14,542 bases of DNA from an uncultured Odoribacter sp. (GTDB lineage Bacteria > Bacteroidota > Bacteroidia > Bacteroidales > Marinifilaceae): positions 1 to 14,542 of the forward strand of contig CAJKZL010000021.1 in the NCBI GenBank assembly GCA_905204385.1. The letters run 5' to 3'. The translations under genes were made by a program, and so were the position numbers. The notes under the pieces are model-generated. The model did no database searches. It was not told the origin of the DNA and saw only the letters and a program-made list of their open reading frames with translations. Each line of letters begins with the position of its first letter. Position 1 is the stretch's first letter. Below, piece by piece: positions 7,947-14,209 of this stretch.

Positions 7947-8885
7947 ATGATGAGCAACTTGCGGACTGGAATAACCAAACAGATACTCTTTGTCTTGATA
8001 GGAAGTCTCCTGTCTGCAGGTTGCCTGCGCGAGAAAACTTCCGGATGCAGTGAAGGATTTATACTGAAGTTCAATTATGTCACCCCCTCCGGTCTTCCGG
8101 TCATCACCGAAATTCCGGAGACCGACTATTTATCGGTATTTATATTCGACGAAAACGGAGTTTTTCTGGACAAAGAAGAAGTTACAGCCGAAGGACTTAC
8201 GACGGATTATCAAATGAATTTGCCTTTTTATGAAGGGAAATATCAATTTGTAGTCTGGGCCGGATTATCCCCCTGCTACCGACTTCCGGAATCGATTCCC
8301 GGACAAACCCGCCTTCAGGAATTTAATTTACATGTCCGGCAAACCGACGGCAATATCTCTTCACAACCCCTCACCCCGCTCTATTTCGGAAGCCACCCGC
8401 TTGTCGAAGCCAACCCTTCTTCGACAACCGTCGTCGATATCGGTATACATCAGTTGACAAATCGTGTGCTGGTGGCGATCCACCATACCGACGCGGAACC
8501 ACAGCCGGAAATCCGCATAAGCGATAACAACGGAACATACAATTATCTGGGAGAAATCGTCCCCTCGGATACCCTGACCTATCTTCCCTACAATCTTCAA
8601 TACACTGAAGCAACCTCCACCTGGACTGCCGATTTTACCGTCATGCGCCTGGACTCCGAAAGTAAAGCGCTCCTCACTATAAAAAATGAACCAGGAATTC
8701 CGGAATTTACGGCCGACCTTGTCCGTGAACTACTTAACGCCAATCCCTATCTTAATTTTGACACAGACCATGATTTCACCATCGAAATCACCTTTGGATA
8801 CAGCAATATACCCGTCAGTATCACAGTCAACGGCTGGGAAATCATTCTGGACAATACAGCTTTCTTCTCATTCCTTTCGGATTAA
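7947..8885 (+). CDS. Mfa2/FimB-like fimbrial anchor lipoprotein
   Basis: A lipoprotein of the FimB/Mfa2 family that anchors the pilus to the outer membrane and limits its length. The 312 residues open with a hydrophobic signal ending SAGC (Cys26), followed by the family pattern of a second cysteine (Cys34, in SGCSEG) and a strand LKFNY. FIFDENGVFLDKE and YQFVVWAGL are typical of the first domain; the second ends in the VNGWEIILDN strand. Two ATG codons are adjacent (7947 and 7950), so the exact start is uncertain by one residue. It lies 6 nt after the fimbrillin gene and must share its transcript; a hairpin follows at 8894-8936. Confidence 0.87.
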   Translation: MMSNLRTGITKQILFVLIGSLLSAGCLREKTSGCSEGFILKFNYVTPSGLPVITEIPETDYLSVFIFDENGVFLDKEEVTAEGLTTDYQMNLPFYEGKYQFVVWAGLSPCYRLPESIPGQTRLQEFNLHVRQTDGNISSQPLTPLYFGSHPLVEANPSSTTVVDIGIHQLTNRVLVAIHHTDAEPQPEIRISDNNGTYNYLGEIVPSDTLTYLPYNLQYTEATSTWTADFTVMRLDSESKALLTIKNEPGIPEFTADLVRELLNANPYLNFDTDHDFTIEITFGYSNIPVSITVNGWEIILDNTAFFSFLSD

Positions 8886-8893
8886 TAACGCCC

Positions 8894-8936
8894 CTATCGG
8901 ATTGATAACAATATTTATTCATTATCAATAAGATAG
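8894..8936 (+). terminator. Imperfect hairpin after the fimbrial operon
   Basis: Arms CTATC + ATTGATAA (8894-8898 and 8901-8908) pair with TTATCAAT + GATAG (8922-8929 and 8932-8936), leaving a 2x2 internal loop and a 13-nt AT-rich apical loop. It begins 9 bases after the stop codon. No T-run follows, so it may stabilise the 3' end rather than be an intrinsic terminator. Confidence 0.5.
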
Positions 8937-9017
8937 AGCCAGAATCGTAAAAACCGGACAGAAAAAAAACCGTATAAACGAGCATGAACATTTTATTAAC
9001 CGAAAAATCGATGAATT

Positions 9018-9284
9018 ATGGAAACGAACACACCCCGCGAAGGGAAAATGACCAAATCAATTGAAAGCCGGACTTCCAGAATACCGTCCGGTTGCTATTT
9101 AACGGCTGCCATGGCAGCTATGGGAACATCGCTGATCCTGAAATGCTGCAAGAAAAACCACGCCGCTTTGTTTGTCGGACAATGGGCAGCTCCTTTTCTG
9201 ATCATGGGACTTTACAACAAATTTGTAAAAACCCATGGACACGATCAGGAAGATCCCACAGCCCAGAAACCTGAACAAGAATAA
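9018..9284 (+). CDS. Small membrane protein, unknown function
   Basis: An 88-residue protein with two adjoining hydrophobic stretches (about residues 27-42 and 48-66) separated by a short basic KCCKKNH loop, and a charged C-terminal tail rich in Glu, Asp and Gln. It resembles small Bacteroidetes hypothetical membrane proteins, but I cannot name a family. Cys43 and Cys44 next to the hydrophobic segment are notable. An internal ATG at 9048 gives a 78-residue alternative that keeps both hydrophobic segments. No good promoter or ribosome site is visible upstream (8937-9017), so the gene might be read from the fimbrial operon. It is followed by a long hairpin. Confidence 0.6.
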   Translation: METNTPREGKMTKSIESRTSRIPSGCYLTAAMAAMGTSLILKCCKKNHAALFVGQWAAPFLIMGLYNKFVKTHGHDQEDPTAQKPEQE

Positions 9285-9297
9285 AACGGTTGGAATC

Positions 9298-9354
9298 ACG
9301 ATTTGCAATTCAGGTGTGGCGGAAGCTTCCTGTTATTCTTGAATTGCAAATCGT
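9298..9354. terminator. Long 15-bp hairpin after the small membrane protein gene
   Basis: A perfect inverted repeat, ACGATTTGCAATTCA at 9298-9312 and its complement at 9340-9354, encloses a 27-nt loop containing the palindrome GGAAGCTTCC. The T/C-rich ATCTTTCTCCCTTTCC follows on the plus strand and GTTTTATT on the minus strand side, so it could terminate in either direction. Confidence 0.65.
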
Positions 9355-9436
9355 ATCTTTCTCCCTTTCCCGTCCTTCGTGCCTTCTTTCATTTAGCTTA
9401 TTCCCCACCCCATTCTTAAACCTTAAGCGAAATCAC

Positions 9437-9444
9437 TATATTTG
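9437..9444 (+). promoter_or_regulatory. Bacteroidetes -7 box for the beta-lactamase gene
   Basis: An exact TATATTTG lies 53 bases before the ATG at 9498. Transcription should start near 9451. This argues against a GTG at 9444 as the start codon, since it overlaps the promoter box. No clear -33 TTTG is seen. Confidence 0.6.
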
Positions 9445-9497
9445 TGGCCACAAACCAAGCCCGTGAAACAATATTTACGGGAAAAAACGAAATTATA

Positions 9498-10400
9498 ATG
9501 GCCCGCACCAAACTACTGTTTTGTCTTTTATTGCCGATGCTCACGTTTCCCGGCTATGCCCGTCATCCTCTGAAAAAACAAATTCAAACCATCATCCGCG
9601 AAAAGAATGCAAGCGTGGGAGTCGCCGTCCTCTACGAAGGGAAAGAACTTATCGCAGTGAACGATAAACCGGACTATCCGATGATGAGTACCTTCAAGTT
9701 TCCCCTCGCCCTGGCAGTCCTCGACCGGCTGGAAAAACACCGGCTACCGCTCGATACGGAAATCTATGTCGGAAAATCAGATTTAAAGCCCGATACCTAT
9801 AGCCCACTACGGGAAAAGCTTCCCGAAGGGGAATTTAATATGCCGGTCAGCGAATTGCTCCGTTATTGTGTTTCTCTAAGCGATAATAATGCCGCCGACA
9901 TCCTGATCGAATATATCGGCGGTATACAAGCTCTCCAGCACTACCTGAATAAATTGGGAATAAGCGATATGGCAGTAGGGGCCACGGAAGAGCAAATGCA
10001 CCGGGACCCTGAAAATCTTTTCCTGAACACCACACGGCCTTCTACATCTGCAAATCTAATGGAACGATTCATGGACAAAAGATTACTTTCGGCACCTTAT
10101 CAAAGTTTCCTTGAACGTATTCTGACCGAAACCGCTACGGGTACGGACAAACTCAAAGGGCTGTTGCCGGCCGGCACGGTGATCGGCCATAAAACAGGCA
10201 GTTCCGACCGCAACGACAAAGGAATAAAGCTTGCCGACAATGACATGGGATTCGTTCTGCTTCCCGACGGCAAACGCTACACGATAGCGGTTTTTATTAA
10301 AAATTCCATAGAAAGCGATAAAGCCAATGCCGACATCATCGCCCGCATTTCTAAAGCCGTCTATGACTATTACAATAAAGGAAAGCAGGCCAAAAAGTAA
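9498..10400 (+). CDS. Class A beta-lactamase, CfxA/CepA/PER-like subclass
   Basis: A periplasmic serine beta-lactamase that hydrolyses penicillins and probably cephalosporins. The 300 residues have a signal peptide (1-21, ending GYA) and all class A motifs: STFK at 64-67 (nucleophile Ser64), SDN at 128-130, the general-base Glu164 in ATEEQMH, and KTG at 232-234. The omega-loop pattern with His in the position usually Asn170, plus TTRPSTSA and LKGLLPAGT, matches the PER/VEB/CfxA/CepA branch common in Bacteroidetes. The start is the ATG at 9498; an upstream GTG in frame sits in the promoter. No mobile-element genes flank it and its composition matches the genes to the left, so it looks chromosomal and resident. 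Substrate range cannot be read from the sequence. Confidence 0.92.
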   Translation: MARTKLLFCLLLPMLTFPGYARHPLKKQIQTIIREKNASVGVAVLYEGKELIAVNDKPDYPMMSTFKFPLALAVLDRLEKHRLPLDTEIYVGKSDLKPDTYSPLREKLPEGEFNMPVSELLRYCVSLSDNNAADILIEYIGGIQALQHYLNKLGISDMAVGATEEQMHRDPENLFLNTTRPSTSANLMERFMDKRLLSAPYQSFLERILTETATGTDKLKGLLPAGTVIGHKTGSSDRNDKGIKLADNDMGFVLLPDGKRYTIAVFIKNSIESDKANADIIARISKAVYDYYNKGKQAKK

Positions 10401-10555
10401 AAACATCCTCATTCAAAATCGGATATTGGATTCCAGTTTCCACCAAGACCGGGAATCGATTTATATAGCACTATTTTTAGCCTGTAAACATCAGTTTGTA
10501 TCTCGGGCAACAATTTCTGAATACAAAGATTCAACTAATATTAGAATTTCAAATA

Positions 10556-10750
10556 TTATCCTTTTATTTGTTCTCTAAAAGATTTACCTATACCCATTAT
10601 TAGTTTATCGCATTTTTCTTTTGTTTTTCTATTTCTATTGATAGTATTTTGTGCATCTGCTTTAGATATTATTTGTTGAACTTGTTCTCCATCTTCAATT
10701 TGTATTCTTATATCTATAAGCTTTAATTTTCCGAATTGGAATTGTTCAAA
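10556..10750 (-). other. In-frame continuation of the coiled-coil gene past its stop codon
   Basis: After the TAA at 10751-10753, the same frame stays open for 64 codons to a second TAA at 10556-10558. The first residues, FEQFQFGKLKLIDIR, are the kind of F-x-x-F/Y-x-x-GK-x-x-L-I segment that I expect to follow the preceding part in intact relatives. This suggests that the gene originally encoded about 212 residues and that the TAA is a nonsense change or a sequencing error. The stop context is GAA TAA TTT. An imperfect palindrome at 10537-10557 borders the distal stop. Confidence 0.6.
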
Positions 10751-11194
10751 TTATTCTATAAGTTGGATTAATTTCTCATAATGTTCTTCTTCTATTAATA
10801 GAAGGTTATCACTGATAGCGTTACGAGTAAGCCTAATTTGTTCACTGAAAGACGGTATTTGGTTAGGGTCTGCTTTTTGCCATAATAAATCAGCCTGTCG
10901 TTTTGTATATAATAGGACTTTCCATAAATCGTTATACAATTCAAACTGTTTCTCAGAATATCTAAGAAACTGGGATTTTGCTTTTTCCAATTCATTTTTT
11001 GTGTTTGCTAATTCAGAAGCATACTTTGTTTTTATTCCCTCTAATTCTTTCTCATGTTTATTATTATAAGCATCTAACAATCTTGTTGAAAGGAAAGTTC
11101 CGAACCATTTAGCCAGTGCAATAATCACAACACTTGAACCACCAATTGAAACAATAAAGGCTGTTGCTAACTTTACATATTCTATCATTTCCAT
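10751..11194 (-). CDS. Membrane-anchored coiled-coil protein, probably truncated by a stop codon
   Basis: A 147-residue protein with one N-terminal transmembrane helix (about residues 8-30), a charged heptad-like coiled coil (43-80), and a conserved-looking helical segment KQFELYNDLW (82-91) followed by ADLLWQKA and an EEEHYEKL stretch. I recognise the architecture from unnamed proteins found in accessory regions, but no function is established to my knowledge. The N-terminus would anchor it in the inner membrane with the coiled coil in the cytoplasm. It is the last gene of a three-gene minus-strand cassette, starting 3 nt after the YGS-repeat gene. The frame continues for 64 codons past its TAA, so the product is probably shortened. 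AT-rich codon use contrasts with genes left of 10400. Confidence 0.65.
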   Translation of the reverse strand: MEMIEYVKLATAFIVSIGGSSVVIIALAKWFGTFLSTRLLDAYNNKHEKELEGIKTKYASELANTKNELEKAKSQFLRYSEKQFELYNDLWKVLLYTKRQADLLWQKADPNQIPSFSEQIRLTRNAISDNLLLIEEEHYEKLIQLIE

Positions 11195-11197
11195 ATT

Positions 11198-11551
11198 TCA
11201 ATAATATAATCTGTTATTCTGCATCCATGTATTAATACTATCTGGGTCAATGCTGCCAAATAAATATTTATTTTTTGATAAAAAACCAACTCGTTGTCCT
11301 CTCAAATATATGACAGGAGGAGTGGATGTATATAGGTTATAAGGACTTAAAGATGAGTAAGGACTACCATAAGTTGAATATCGATTCTTAAATGAAGTAG
11401 CGGAATAGATACTACCATATAAACCATATTCGCAGGAAATAGAATCTATATCGTATCTATTGAGAGAAAGTTTACCTAAGAATTGTCCGTCACTAGCAAT
11501 TAAGAAGAACTCGCATCTTGCTATTCTATTATTGAAATCATTTATATTCAT
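11198..11551 (-). CDS. Tandem YGS-repeat protein of unknown function
   Basis: A 117-residue protein with no recognised catalytic motif. After a leading segment FFLIASDGQFLGKL (15-28), residues 36-51 and 52-67 form two 16-residue repeats of the pattern xSxxxxYxxYGSxYSx, and a third, degenerate copy begins at 68 (LSPYNLY) and runs into PPVIY (78-82). A final segment RGQRVGFLSKNKYLFGSIDP reads like a second copy of the first segment. I have seen unnamed bacterial proteins with this repeat style, rich in Tyr, Ser and Gly. No signal peptide is apparent. It starts 4 nt after the truncated ATP-binding gene and ends 3 nt before the coiled-coil gene, so the three are surely co-transcribed. Function is unknown. 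Confidence 0.65.
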   Translation of the reverse strand: MNINDFNNRIARCEFFLIASDGQFLGKLSLNRYDIDSISCEYGLYGSIYSATSFKNRYSTYGSPYSSLSPYNLYTSTPPVIYLRGQRVGFLSKNKYLFGSIDPDSINTWMQNNRLYY

Positions 11552-11555
11552 ATAT

Positions 11556-12416
11556 TTATTTTTTAATGATATATTGTTGTAATGGACTATTAGGTTTGTC
11601 AGGTATAGTCATAGAAAGAATACCTACTTCTAAAAGAGGATTTATGATATTTTTCTTAAATCTACTTCGGTTTGTTTGTCTTACAAGTTTCATTATTTCT
11701 TGGATAGAATGGGGTTCTGAGCAATACGAAATAATTTGCTCCGCAATAGATGTATAACGCACATCAAGCTTAGGACATTCTTGGGACAAGCTTGGGACAT
11801 TTTTTGTTTCATTTTTGATACCGATACCTCTTTTAAACGCTACTGTAAACATCCCCTCCGTATGAAACTCCGGTTCAGGTAGGTTTGCTTTCCTCATAGC
11901 TTTCTGCATACGAGGAATACCGGATGCAACTCTTTCAACCAAGTGCATACGGGTAAATAAACCAAAAATTAACGGATTACGTGTCATGCTTTTATGCCCG
12001 AAGTTCTTAGCTACAACAGGTAAAAGTCCTCCGGGATTGGAAATCTCTACTCGGTCGTCAAACATTTCTATCATGATGCTTGCACCTTGTTCGTAATAAT
12101 CACGATGTGACAAAGCGTTAATAATGGCCTCCTTAAACACGGTTAAAGGAATTTCCCAAATTTCTTCTCTTGGTCCCGCTCCCTCTATTTTATAGGCTAC
12201 CTGCAATTTACTTTCCAGCCAAGCCATAGCCTGTAAATATTGCTGGTATAGTGAACCTTCGAAAGTTTTATCATCTATAATATAAACTTTGTTTGTTCCT
12301 TTGAAAAGAACACATCTTGTGACAGCGTGCGGGAACTTCCGTTCGGGTTGTTTACCGAAAAACATTGCAGCTCCAGCTTTGAACTGAGAATAATTATATA
12401 TTAACCTGATAATCAA
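11556..12416 (-). pseudogene. 5'-truncated AlbA_2-family ATP-binding protein (RecG-like putative regulator)
   Basis: The C-terminal part of the COG2865-type family, which normally has an N-terminal AlbA_2 (Schlafen-like) nucleic-acid domain, then a GHKL-like ATPase and a winged helix. Here the ATPase part is intact: EAIINALSHRDY at 96-107 (N box), DDRVEISNPGGL at 120-131 (G1 box), and ERVASGIPRM at 161-170 (G2 box). A DNA-binding winged-helix region follows from about 222. The AlbA_2 domain is absent: homology begins near residue 12, and the codons upstream do not read as family sequence before a stop near 12525. Members usually exceed 450 residues. The frame's first start is TTG (12416), which lies in the loop of a hairpin; the ATG at 12365 is a more likely start (269 residues) if translated. 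The intact remainder and tight spacing to the next gene leave residual function possible. Confidence 0.7.
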
Positions 12417-12431
12417 TTTATATATCAGGTT
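12403..12431 (+). terminator. Terminator-like hairpin over the 5' end of the truncated gene
   Basis: A perfect 9-bp inverted repeat (AACCTGATA at 12403-12411 with 12423-12431) and an 11-nt loop. On the plus strand it is followed at once by a T-rich TTTGTCTTTTATTTG, the layout of an intrinsic terminator, although no plus-strand gene precedes it in the window. It covers the TTG at 12414-12416 and may mark an insertion scar. Confidence 0.5.
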
Positions 12432-12710
12432 TTGTCTTTTATTTGATACTGTATAGTTCCCATATTCTGTCGTTTTCCCAAAGGTTATTACTATTTTGCC
12501 CCACTGTCTAATGAAAACTTTTCATTTTGAGGTATGGCGTTGATGTTCCATAATGGGTACATTTGAAACCACCTCATAATGGCAAGGTCATAATTCTATC
12601 GGACATATCAAATAAATAGTGCCGTAATAAACTGAATCACTAAACAGTAGATTATCATAGTTCAGCCCTAATTATTACATCAAATATACTGCATATTAGA
12701 AAAAATGTAG
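12432..12710. other. Gene-free junction with short repeats, possibly a mobile-element remnant
   Basis: No coding sequence is supported here. It holds a perfect 17-base palindrome at 12510-12526 (AATGAAAA, C, TTTTCATT), a pair TGAGGT/ACCTCA spaced about 45 bases apart (near 12528 and 12578), and two CATAATGG copies in the same stretch. Multiple short repeats around GGTACATTTGAAACCACC recall the ends of IS21-type elements of Bacteroidetes, but no transposase is present, so this is tentative. The palindrome could instead be a regulator site for the divergent AbiE promoter. Confidence 0.3.
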
Positions 12711-12718
12711 TAACTTTG
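12711..12718 (+). promoter_or_regulatory. Bacteroidetes -7 box for the abiE-hsd operon
   Basis: An exact TAACTTTG match lies 20 bases before the AbiEi start, implying initiation near 12725 and a very short leader. AbiEi antitoxins bind their own promoters, so an operator is expected nearby; no clear inverted repeat overlaps the box itself. Confidence 0.6.
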
Positions 12719-12738
12719 CGGCTGATAAGAGAATTGAA

Positions 12739-13314
12739 ATGAATATAACGGAATATATAACTCGTAATGGCGGCTACATATCGTCAGCGGAAGCCAAAAA
12801 GGTATCACTCTATGACCAGTTAATGTATGGTACGAGAACCGGGCGGATTGTACGGGTGCGCCGAGGCGTGTGCGCACTCAATAACGGACTGGCCAAACAA
12901 ATGATTGATGTCGAAACATTGGTGCCAGGCGGTGTATTGTGTCTTTATTCCGCATGGGCGTACCATGAACTTACGACTCAAATTCCACAAGCATACCACA
13001 TTGCGGTAGAACGTACGCGCCGGGTAACACTTCCTATATTCCCGCCTATTGAACTCAGTTTCATGACACAAAAGGCTTACGAACTTGGAATTATAGAAGT
13101 AGAAATTGACGGTTTCAAAGTCAAAGTGTATGATTTGGAAAAATCGGTCTGCGATGCTATCAAGTATCGGAATAAGATTGGCTTGGATGTAAGTTCCGAA
13201 ATATTCAATAACTATCTGTCACGCAAAGAACGTGACATTACCCGTCTCTATGAATACGCATCGCAGTTGCGTGTGGGTAAAAAAATTGATGAGTTGATAA
13301 AATTTATACTATAA
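12739..13314 (+). CDS. abiEi: AbiEi-family antitoxin and autorepressor (type IV toxin-antitoxin)
   Basis: The antitoxin half of an AbiE system; it counters the AbiEii nucleotidyltransferase and usually represses its own operon. The 191 residues open with a winged helix-turn-helix (about 1-48: GGYISSAEAKK, then GRIVRVRRGVCAL), the usual AbiEi N-terminus. The C-terminal domain contains SAWAYHEL, the strand motif FKVKVYDLEKSVCDAI at 126-141 and a basic C-terminal stretch. Length fits the family. The stop overlaps the toxin start by one base (TAATG), a sign of translational coupling. Its promoter box lies just upstream and diverges from the truncated ATP-binding gene. Base composition returns to about 45% here, unlike the AT-rich cassette to the left. 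Confidence 0.9.
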   Translation: MNITEYITRNGGYISSAEAKKVSLYDQLMYGTRTGRIVRVRRGVCALNNGLAKQMIDVETLVPGGVLCLYSAWAYHELTTQIPQAYHIAVERTRRVTLPIFPPIELSFMTQKAYELGIIEVEIDGFKVKVYDLEKSVCDAIKYRNKIGLDVSSEIFNNYLSRKERDITRLYEYASQLRVGKKIDELIKFIL

Positions 13315-14186
13315 TGAGCAAGACATATACAAACTCCGGAAAATCGGTTAAGGAACGGCTGCTTAATCTGTCAAGAGTGGAACACTATAATCCGCAAATG
13401 ATGATTTCCCGTTATATGCAGGAACGGCTGCTTTATCGTTTGTCCATCAGCAGCTACCGTGAACGTTTTATCCTAAAGGGCGGTGTGTTGCTCTACGCTC
13501 ACGACCGTTTTGAAGCCCGTCCGACCTTGGATATAGACTTTATGGCGACCCGTATCAACAATGATAAGGAGAACATCAAACGAATTATCAAAGAAATATG
13601 CAATGTAGAATGTGTTCCTGACGGAGCCAGCTATGACGCTGATACTGTAGAAGCGGAGGATATAACGGTAAACAAGGAATATCACGGAGTTCGGGTTTCT
13701 GTCGTTGCCCATCTTGATACTGCCCGTCAGCGCGTATCTATAGACATAGGTTTTGGAGATGTCGTTACTCCTGCACCTCAAGAACTGGCTTTTCCGGCAT
13801 TGATTGCTACCGTGCCGCAAACGGAGATAAAGGCTTATTCATTGGAAACTGTCGTTGCGGAGAAGTTTCATGCCATGATCGTGCTCTCTCTGGCCAATAG
13901 TCGTATGAAAGACTTCTTCGATGTCTATCGCATTTTGGTGACAGGCAGGGTGGACGATGAAATTCTGTCGGATGCCATTAAATCCACTTTTGCAAACAGG
14001 GAAACCGGTTATCGGGAGAATCACCCCTTGTTTACCGAAGAGTTTTTCGCATCAAAAGACCGCCAATCTTTCTGGAATGGTTTTCTGCGTAAAATAAAAT
14101 ACCCGGAATCCATAGATTTTCAGACTGTCGGCCTATTGATAAGAGAGCGGCTGCAACCTTATTGGGAATTACTGAGAGATGAGTAA
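13314..14186 (+). CDS. abiEii: AbiEii-family nucleotidyltransferase toxin
   Basis: The toxin half of the AbiE system, a DNA polymerase beta-type nucleotidyltransferase that blocks growth, and so phage propagation, by modifying RNA; several homologues add nucleotides to tRNA. In the 290 residues the nucleotide-binding KGGVLL is at 55-60, the metal-binding TLDIDF at 71-76 supplies Asp73 and Asp75, and a third acidic residue sits in SIDIGFGD (Asp144). The conserved EKFHAM (183-188) and MKDFFDVY (198-205) complete the family signature. All key residues are intact, so it should be active. The start overlaps the antitoxin stop and hsdM begins 23 nt after its end, placing toxin, antitoxin and restriction genes probably in one transcript. 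Confidence 0.92.
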   Translation: MSKTYTNSGKSVKERLLNLSRVEHYNPQMMISRYMQERLLYRLSISSYRERFILKGGVLLYAHDRFEARPTLDIDFMATRINNDKENIKRIIKEICNVECVPDGASYDADTVEAEDITVNKEYHGVRVSVVAHLDTARQRVSIDIGFGDVVTPAPQELAFPALIATVPQTEIKAYSLETVVAEKFHAMIVLSLANSRMKDFFDVYRILVTGRVDDEILSDAIKSTFANRETGYRENHPLFTEEFFASKDRQSFWNGFLRKIKYPESIDFQTVGLLIRERLQPYWELLRDE

Positions 14187-14209
14187 GGAAACATTTACGA
14201 ATTTAGGAA

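Noticed and set aside
9444..9497. An upstream GTG start that would add 18 residues to the beta-lactamase.
   Set aside because: The GTG overlaps the exact -7 promoter box and would place a hydrophilic stretch before a normal signal peptide.
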